The position numbers and the translations under genes were made by a program. Positions 1-4,557 of a stretch of DNA of 5,769 nt are shown piece by piece. Origin of the DNA: Patescibacteria group bacterium (lineage in GTDB: Bacteria; Patescibacteriota; Patescibacteriia; S139-126); contig WFTD01000064.1 of NCBI GenBank assembly GCA_015485755.1, positions 1 through 5,769 of the forward strand, read 5' to 3'. Under the pieces are notes generated by a model. It was not told the DNA's origin and did no database searches. It saw only the letters and a list, made by a program, of their open reading frames with translations. How positions within the stretch are numbered: position 1 is the first letter of the stretch; every line of letters begins with the position of its first letter.

Positions 1-21
1 TCAGATGTGTATAAGAGACAG
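1..21 (+). other. Residual Nextera (Tn5 mosaic-end) sequencing adapter
   Basis: Bases 3-21 read AGATGTGTATAAGAGACAG, the 19-bp Tn5 mosaic end used in Nextera tagmentation libraries. The two preceding bases (TC) match the Read-1 adapter arm. This is library-construction sequence left on the contig end, not a genomic transposon: no transposase gene is present and it sits exactly at the window start. Nothing should be inferred about a mobile element here, and the genome is undetermined to the left of base 22. Confidence 0.96.
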
Positions 22-33
22 GCCTAATTAGGC
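22..33. repeat. 12-bp perfect palindrome next to the adapter
   Basis: GCCTAATTAGGC is perfectly self-complementary and directly abuts the adapter. On the minus strand it lies about 35 nt past the stop of the 167-residue gene, after an A/T-rich stretch, so it could be part of a transcription-termination hairpin cut by the contig end. No U-tract follows it in the available sequence, so terminator function is not supported. It could also be chance or an end artefact. Confidence 0.3.
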
Positions 34-68
34 TAACAAATTTTTATATTTTTTTCAAGAGATAGTGG

Positions 69-572
69 TTATAACTTCAACATTCTACCCAAGCCATCTG
101 AAATCGGCTCTCCCTCTCTGTCTATGTCCTCGTCAATATAATCAAGCAAAATCTCTCTTATCGCAACAGGATCTTGGTCTTGCAGGGGGATGGGCAAACG
201 AGGCAGCAACAAAGACTTAAATTCAAAATAAATATTTTTTACTTTATCTGGTTCATAGATTATCCAAAAATTCTTTATTTCAGGCCACTCATACAATACA
301 TTGTCAACCACTATTCCTTCCTCACTTATTTTAAAATGGATAGTCTTTGACTCTCTTTTTTCATTTAAAACAAAAATTATGCTGGCAATTATAATAATTG
401 TAGCAAATAAAATATTAGATGTAACCAAAGCATAAATCAACAACACAGCCGTAATCAAAATGGCTACTGCATACCAACGGCGGCTGCGTTTGTATTTTAC
501 AAATTCGGGAAAGCTCCACTGTGATAATATTTTCCCCAAATCCCTTTGCTCTTGGTTTAAATCAACTGGCAT
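69..572 (-). CDS. Conserved hypothetical two-helix membrane protein (167 aa)
   Basis: Function unknown. Residues 1-32 are a charged, Trp/Pro-containing N-terminus with the basic stretch KYKRSRR just before the membrane. Residues 33-69 are almost wholly hydrophobic and fit a helical hairpin of two membrane segments with a short turn near Thr-51/Asn-53. The rest, about 70-167, is a soluble domain with alternating beta-like segments (KTIHFKISEEGIVVDN, EIKNFWIIYE, NIYFEFKS) and an acidic C-terminal helix. The order 'two helices then a small beta-rich domain' is reminiscent of bacterial PH-like membrane proteins, but that is only a resemblance. I recognise the general type from Parcubacteria-like genomes, where it is a hypothetical protein of similar length. 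The ATG at 572 is the likely start because it lies just downstream of a strong promoter. No Shine-Dalgarno site is visible. The gene is separated from radA and has its own promoter. Confidence 0.85.
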   Translation of the reverse strand: MPVDLNQEQRDLGKILSQWSFPEFVKYKRSRRWYAVAILITAVLLIYALVTSNILFATIIIIASIIFVLNEKRESKTIHFKISEEGIVVDNVLYEWPEIKNFWIIYEPDKVKNIYFEFKSLLLPRLPIPLQDQDPVAIREILLDYIDEDIDREGEPISDGLGRMLKL

Positions 573-585
573 TGTTTAAAATTAA

Positions 586-600
586 TACAATTAAATTGTA
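586..600. promoter_or_regulatory. Inverted repeat over the -10/start region, possible operator
   Basis: TACAATT-A-AATTGTA is a perfect 7-bp inverted repeat with a 1-nt centre. It overlaps the predicted -10 box (595-600) and reaches the likely transcription start of the 167-aa gene. A symmetric site in this place would be well positioned for a dimeric repressor. It is AT-only except for one C/G pair per arm, so chance occurrence in AT-rich DNA is a real alternative. No regulator gene is present in the window. Confidence 0.3.
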
Positions 601-623
601 ACAAAAAAACCTCTCTGTGACAA
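595..623 (-). promoter_or_regulatory. Sigma70-type promoter of the 167-aa membrane protein gene
   Basis: On the minus strand a -35 box TTGTCA (plus-strand 618-623; 5 of 6 to TTGACA) is separated by exactly 17 nt from a -10 box TACAAT (595-600; 5 of 6 to TATAAT). Transcription would begin near 588, leaving a 5' leader of only about 16 nt before the ATG at 572, with no Shine-Dalgarno sequence. The spacing and both boxes are close to the housekeeping consensus, and the position just before an orphan gene start supports the call. It is prediction only. Confidence 0.7.
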
Positions 624-722
624 TCCAATTCCTAGAGGCGGCGCTTAATAGTAATAGGTAACACCTGTTAACTAATAACTGAGGCATCTATGAATAATCA
701 ATCATACTCTAGAAAACAAAAA

Positions 723-767
723 TAGATTCCGGATGTTGTTCGCTTCGCTCGCAATTCCGGAATGACA
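723..767 (-). repeat. Palindromic repeat unit A (best-conserved copy)
   Basis: Read on the minus strand the unit starts TGTCATTCCGGAAT and ends ACATCCGGAATCTA. The outer arms ATTCCGGA (726-733) and TCCGGAAT (756-763) form a perfect 8-bp stem around a GC-richer loop containing GCGAGCGAAGCGAAC. It shares the 14-mer TAGATTCCGGATGT (plus strand, 723-736) and the 9-mer GGAATGACA (759-767) with unit B. The architecture resembles short intergenic palindromes such as the Neisseria dRS3 element (ATTCC...GGAAT ends), but identity with any named family is not claimed. Confidence 0.8.
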
Positions 768-775
768 AGTGAGGG

Positions 776-824
776 TAGATTCCGGATGTCCCCTCGCTTG
801 CACTTTGTTGGCTTTGGAATGACA
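776..824 (-). repeat. Palindromic repeat unit B (diverged copy)
   Basis: The same ends as unit A recur 53 nt away: TAGATTCCGGATGT at 776-789 and GGAATGACA at 816-824. The internal sequence differs (CCCTCGCTTGCACTTTGTTGG) and the second arm has lost the CCGGAAT core (TTTGGAAT instead), leaving only ATTCC/GGAAT outer pairing. This pattern of conserved termini with a variable interior is what a short mobile palindrome would leave after separate insertion and decay. Confidence 0.7.
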
Positions 825-840
825 GCGGAGAAATGGATTA

Positions 841-875
841 TAGATATCCCGACAAGTCGGGATTCTGAAATGATA
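841..875 (-). repeat. Palindromic repeat unit C (short, strong hairpin)
   Basis: On the plus strand this unit begins TAGAT and ends CTGAAATGATA, degenerate versions of the termini of units A and B. Its interior is a compact perfect stem, ATCCCGAC (846-853) with GTCGGGAT (856-863). On the minus strand the hairpin lies roughly 70 nt past the radA stop, but it is followed by ATCTATAATCC and not a U-tract, so it is not a standard intrinsic terminator. It could still stabilise the 3' end of the operon transcript. Confidence 0.6.
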
Positions 876-934
876 ATGTATAAACAAGAAGCAAAATACT
901 ACTACCTCTAAACCAAAACCCAAAAAACTAAAAA

Positions 935-2296
935 TCAGCAATCAATCCCATCCAAAGAACGAACGGCCTCTTTGATATTTTTGGCTGTAATTATTTTTAC
1001 TTTACGCGAAACAATCTTCTTTTTTACTTCTGGACAAATAACAACCAAACCGACAGATGCAGCTTCTTTCAACCTTTTATCAAATTGAGGGACTGGGCGC
1101 AAAGAACCGGTAAGTCCCACCTCGCCAAAAGCTATAACGCCTGGCAGTGGTTTATCGCTTTTAGCAGACACCAAGGCTAAACAAACAGCCAAATCAAGGG
1201 CTGGATCAGCAGATTTAAAACCGCCAGCCAAACTAACATAAACATCAAAAGTTGATAAATTTACTTTAGCCCACTTAGCCAGCACTGCTAGCAACAATTG
1301 CAACCGATTGAGATCAAAACCGCTGACACTGCGCTTGGGGTAGGTGGATGATGTTTTGCTGACCAATGCCTGCACCTCAACCACAAAAGGACGAGACCCC
1401 TCCCAAACAACTGTTTGCACAGAACCAGGCACTGCTTTTTCTGAAGCAGAAAGAAAAGCTGTAGCTGGATTAGAAACAGCGGCAAGGCCTTTGCTGGTCA
1501 TTACAAAAACGCCAACTTCTCCAGCTGGGCCAAAACGATTCTTCACTGATCGCAAAATTCTAAAATTATGAACATTGTCCCCTTCTAAATACAAAACTGT
1601 GTCAACTAAATGCTCTAGAGTCTTGGGGCCAGCTACTTCGCCTCCTTTGGTTACATGGCCAATCAAAATTATACTGATTTGATGCTGTTTGGCTACTTCC
1701 AATAATTTCACCGCAATTGCCCTGACTTGGCTAATACTGCCCGGCTCGCCATTTGCCTCCTCGCTATAAATAGTTTGAATAGAATCAATAACCGCCAGTT
1801 CTGGCTTGTGCTCAATAAGGGTAGCTGCTATTTTTTCTACTGACACCAAAGGAATGTATTTTAAGTTATCAGTTGTTATATTGAGGCGATCTATTCTCAA
1901 TTTAATCTGCTCAGCTGATTCCTCACCTGAAACATAAAAAACTGTCTTTTTCTGCCTGGATAACAAATCTGCTACTTTCAACATTAAAGTTGACTTGCCA
2001 ATGCCAGGATCGCCGCCCAACAGAACCAATGAACCTGGAACTATCCCTCCTCCCAGCACCCTATCTATCTCTTTTTCTCCCAAAGAAATTCTGGCGACTT
2101 TTGCGCCTGTTATTTTATCAAAATCAATTATTTGATCTGGTGTTAAAGGGAGGTAATTTTCTGCCTTTTCTTTACTTGCCGCAACATTTTCTTTTTGCAA
2201 AGACCCCCAACTGCCGCATTCACGGCAACGCCCCTCCCAAGCAGAAAATTGGGCTCCGCATTTTACACAAGAATAAATTGTTTTATTTGTTTTCAT
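935..2296 (-). CDS. radA: DNA repair/recombination ATPase RadA (Sms)
   Basis: RadA is a cytoplasmic RecA-like, DnaB-type ATPase that drives branch migration and processes recombination intermediates. All family parts are visible in order: an N-terminal C4 zinc finger (Cys10, 13, 24, 27; CVKC...CREC), Walker A GGDPGIGKST at about 94-103, Walker B in ELAVIDSIQT at about 166-175, the RadA signature KNRFG at about 252-256, and a C-terminal Lon-protease-like domain from about 280 to the end with DPALDLAV at 364-371. The 453-residue length is normal for the family. The start is set at the ATG at 2296 because the zinc finger begins nine residues later as in other RadA proteins; the frame is open 21 codons further up, but that stretch lies within the preceding gene. 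The ATG follows the upstream TAA after one nucleotide, indicating translational coupling. No Shine-Dalgarno site is seen. It is the last gene of the operon and ends in TGA. Confidence 0.97.
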   Translation of the reverse strand: MKTNKTIYSCVKCGAQFSAWEGRCRECGSWGSLQKENVAASKEKAENYLPLTPDQIIDFDKITGAKVARISLGEKEIDRVLGGGIVPGSLVLLGGDPGIGKSTLMLKVADLLSRQKKTVFYVSGEESAEQIKLRIDRLNITTDNLKYIPLVSVEKIAATLIEHKPELAVIDSIQTIYSEEANGEPGSISQVRAIAVKLLEVAKQHQISIILIGHVTKGGEVAGPKTLEHLVDTVLYLEGDNVHNFRILRSVKNRFGPAGEVGVFVMTSKGLAAVSNPATAFLSASEKAVPGSVQTVVWEGSRPFVVEVQALVSKTSSTYPKRSVSGFDLNRLQLLLAVLAKWAKVNLSTFDVYVSLAGGFKSADPALDLAVCLALVSAKSDKPLPGVIAFGEVGLTGSLRPVPQFDKRLKEAASVGLVVICPEVKKKIVSRKVKIITAKNIKEAVRSLDGIDC

Positions 2297-2297
2297 A

Positions 2298-3839
2298 TTA
2301 TTGGCAACTTGATGACATTTTTGGCTTTTCAAAATGCCAAGGCTCCCCTGACAAAACACAATATCCCAATTTTTTCATCTCTTGGATTAAGATTGATTGG
2401 CATTCATTTTGGCGGCAGGCATTAATATCATCATTACATTGGTCTTGGGTGATACACTGAACCTGCCCCTTACCACCCCAAATATCAACCGCTCTTCCTG
2501 AAGTATGAGGACAACTATTGGGGCCATTTAACATTTTGCAGGTAAGTGGCCTGCCCGGCTTAGGCACGCAAGGCTTGTCATCATTTGGGTTTTGACAATT
2601 ATTTATTATTAATTTTTTTTGCTTTTGGGGCGTTCTATAACCAGAAGAAAAAATCAATGAATACCCCTCTTTTTTCAAAACTTTTGCCACTTGAATCAAA
2701 TCAATCATAATATTCCTGTCTATTTGCTGCCCGGCGGCGGCAACAATATTATCACCTTGCACATCAACCAAATTGGGAGGCGGTTGGGAAGCAATATCCT
2801 CTTCCTGCTCAAGAGGCTTTGGCGGAACAGGCTTTACATCCAAACTCTTAAAGACAACTAATTTTTCATTGACCTGGTTTAACAAGACAAAAGATGTCAG
2901 CACCAAAACAACGCCAACTAACGCATCAAAAATCGTTTTCCTAGCTTTATTAATAGCTTCAGCGTTGCCAAAAGCAGTCAACCACAAAATACCACCATAG
3001 GCAACAAAAGCAACTGCCACCACTCCAACTGCCCCTAACAGCCACTTAAAAAGCAAAGCGATATATTTTGCCAACAACCATCCATCTACTTTTATGCCTT
3101 GGCCTTTGTTCACCGAAAAAGTCTTGCCGCCAAACTGTATTTGCCCAGGGATAGTTACAGAAGGAACAAACTCCACAGGAGAGCTGTCATTTTTGGTAGA
3201 AGAATAAAAAGTGCATTCCGCCAATTGATCGCAACTATTGTCATACCATTTCCAAGTTGGATCTTCAGAGCTCAATCCTCCCCCCTTGACCACACACTCA
3301 CCCTGAGGCAAAACTTCACATTCGCCAATTGTTTTTTGATTGACACAGCACCCGACTCGGCACAAATTATTAGTGCTGCAACTGCCTGTTTGGAATGAAT
3401 TGGGTGATTGGCATTCACTCTCGCTGTTTACTGGCTGGCAGCCGCCGCTCTCCAAAATACAGCAATTGTCAGCTCCGCTTTCTCCCTGGCACAAGCTGTT
3501 GGAACAAGTTGGATCCCAAATACTGCCTTCAATATCCTGGCACCCTGTTTTTGTTCTCTGGCTCAAACACTCAGTGCCATTGACATTATTTAGAATACAA
3601 CAACCAAGTTCGCACTCTGGCACTTTATTGCAATCTTCAACCCACACCCCGCCATTATCATCACAGCTGCTAGAAGTACTAATTCTCCCCTCTGCTACAT
3701 AACAAACACCCCCTAAGATGCAGCATCCTTGGGTGGCCGCTTGAGATATATTTGGTTGGTAATGAAAAATAAGAAAAAAAACAATGGCTATTTGAGCCGC
3801 CTTTACTCCTTTGCTGAATTTGCTTGCTGTATTCAGCAT
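2298..3839 (-). CDS. Cys-rich repeat / T4SS-pilin-like / VanY-type M15 peptidase fusion (513 aa)
   Basis: Probable envelope-anchored zinc D,D-carboxypeptidase or endopeptidase acting on peptidoglycan peptides. Order seen: signal peptide (about 1-35, AIVFFLIF core, cleavage near SQAA); four repeats of six cysteines each (39-76, 80-117, 126-160, 164-209), every one starting with a CC pair and three of the four with a Trp before the fifth Cys; a two-helix segment (about 257-322) with YGGILWLTAFGN and a basic loop KARK between the helices, like the T4SS_pilin/TrbC-VirB2-like proteins of CPR bacteria; a Pro-rich linker (about 335-356); and an M15 domain (about 375-505) with SGYR 399-402, SCPHTSGRAVD giving ligands His445 and Asp452, and EPWH giving Glu499 and ligand His502. 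All catalytic residues are present. With the loop inside, both the Cys repeats and the peptidase are outside the membrane. Ten further cysteines lie in or near the peptidase domain. The start is 3 nt after the upstream stop. The peptidase call is firm; the pilin-like relation is moderate; the overall role is unknown. Confidence 0.87.
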   Translation of the reverse strand: MLNTASKFSKGVKAAQIAIVFFLIFHYQPNISQAATQGCCILGGVCYVAEGRISTSSSCDDNGGVWVEDCNKVPECELGCCILNNVNGTECLSQRTKTGCQDIEGSIWDPTCSNSLCQGESGADNCCILESGGCQPVNSESECQSPNSFQTGSCSTNNLCRVGCCVNQKTIGECEVLPQGECVVKGGGLSSEDPTWKWYDNSCDQLAECTFYSSTKNDSSPVEFVPSVTIPGQIQFGGKTFSVNKGQGIKVDGWLLAKYIALLFKWLLGAVGVVAVAFVAYGGILWLTAFGNAEAINKARKTIFDALVGVVLVLTSFVLLNQVNEKLVVFKSLDVKPVPPKPLEQEEDIASQPPPNLVDVQGDNIVAAAGQQIDRNIMIDLIQVAKVLKKEGYSLIFSSGYRTPQKQKKLIINNCQNPNDDKPCVPKPGRPLTCKMLNGPNSCPHTSGRAVDIWGGKGQVQCITQDQCNDDINACRQNECQSILIQEMKKLGYCVLSGEPWHFEKPKMSSSCQ

Positions 3840-3842
3840 AAA

Positions 3843-4553
3843 TTATTTTTTTAATTCAGCTTCAATCACCTCGGTAAGTTCCTGTTCAGTTAAAGGCCCT
3901 CTGTAGGGATAGTATTCAATAAAGAAATAAGGGACAGAATCAATGCCCAAATCCACTGCGTCTTGGTTATTTTTGTAAATTTTATCCAAAACCAACTCTT
4001 GATCCAAACATTCATTAAACTTATCAACTGATAAACCTAACTCAGAAGCTATCTCGGTATAAAGCAAGCGGGACGGCTCATCAGAATTATTTATTAACCT
4101 ATCAACAAACGGCCAAAAACTGCCTTGTACCAAAGCGCAATAAGCGGCTTGCTGATGCAAAAGTTCGGTCGGACTTTTGGCAACTCCTTTCCAGACTATT
4201 CTAACCTGTTGATCATTATATTTTTTCTTGATAGACTTTAGCGTCTGAAGTTGCCCAATGCATTCAGGGCACAAAAGTTCGCTATAAACAAACATAGTAA
4301 CTTTTGCTTTTTTATCGCCCCACTGCGGATCGCTTATCATTGCTTGGGGATAGCGAAGTTTGGCATCGCTAATCAAAGGATCGCCTCTTTTTATTTTTTC
4401 TCCTGCCGCCAATTTCTCTTGCACTGGCAAAGATTTAGAAGAAATACCTTCAATAACAGCCACTGTATTGTAAGCAATTACCAGCAGCAAACCAACAAAA
4501 ACTATAACACTAGCAAAGGCAAAAATAATAACATTTATCTTTTTTTTGTCCAT
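3843..4553 (-). CDS. Membrane-anchored DsbA-like thiol-disulfide oxidoreductase (236 aa)
   Basis: Probably forms or rearranges disulfides in exported proteins on the outer face of the cytoplasmic membrane. A short basic N-terminus (MDKKK) precedes one membrane helix at about 8-30, an uncleaved anchor. The linker holds the segment about 55-80 (KIKRGDPLISDAKLRYPQ), and the thioredoxin fold with a helical insertion follows (about 83-236). The active site is CPEC (Cys95, Cys98) after the strand VTMFVYSELL, and the cis-proline loop is DSVPYFF with Pro208. Cys139 and Cys182 are additional and could pair with each other. This fits the DsbA-like Thioredoxin_4 family common in CPR genomes. The CPEC dipeptide differs from the CPHC of E. 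coli DsbA, and its redox potential cannot be told from sequence. The start is 4 nt after the stop of the propeller gene, and the stop is 3 nt before the Cys-rich fusion gene, its likely client. No Shine-Dalgarno site is seen. Confidence 0.9.
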   Translation of the reverse strand: MDKKKINVIIFAFASVIVFVGLLLVIAYNTVAVIEGISSKSLPVQEKLAAGEKIKRGDPLISDAKLRYPQAMISDPQWGDKKAKVTMFVYSELLCPECIGQLQTLKSIKKKYNDQQVRIVWKGVAKSPTELLHQQAAYCALVQGSFWPFVDRLINNSDEPSRLLYTEIASELGLSVDKFNECLDQELVLDKIYKNNQDAVDLGIDSVPYFFIEYYPYRGPLTEQELTEVIEAELKK

Positions 4554-4557
4554 ACTT

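Larger units (their letters stand above)
573..934. other. Non-coding interval between radA and the 167-aa gene
   Basis: This 362-nt gap holds, from right to left, the 3' flank of radA (876-934, A/C-rich on the plus strand, with no terminator I can support), three palindromic repeat units (723-875), a featureless AT-rich spacer (about 624-722, with only a small inverted repeat TAACA-CC-TGTTA at 659-670), and the promoter region of the downstream gene (586-623). I see no tRNA, other structured RNA or credible small gene. Confidence 0.75.

Noticed and set aside
3..21. Genomic Tn5-like transposon end
   Set aside because: It is identical to the engineered mosaic end used in Nextera kits, placed exactly at the contig start, with no transposase and no partner end.
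846..863. Intrinsic terminator for the radA operon
   Set aside because: The stem is perfect, but no U-tract follows it on the minus strand and its ends match the neighbouring repeat units. It is listed as a repeat.
723..875. CRISPR array
   Set aside because: There are only three units, which are themselves palindromic with variable interiors and short unequal gaps (8 and 16 nt). There are no constant-length spacers and no cas genes.
702..941. Open frame of 79 codons on the minus strand after radA
   Set aside because: It overlaps the radA stop, runs through the three palindromic repeats, and its translation has no domain, family resemblance or start signal. It is best explained as chance openness of repeat DNA.
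2297..2359. Longer radA start, adding 21 residues
   Set aside because: The extra residues lie in the coding end of the upstream peptidase gene and precede the point where RadA proteins normally begin. The ATG at 2296 is one nucleotide after the upstream stop and puts the zinc finger at its usual distance.
1990..2460. Plus-strand open frames, here and opposite the other genes (for example 3099-3398, 3340-3702, 4251-4703)
   Set aside because: They are antisense to well-supported genes, their translations are low-complexity or lack any recognisable family, and no promoter or ribosome site supports them.
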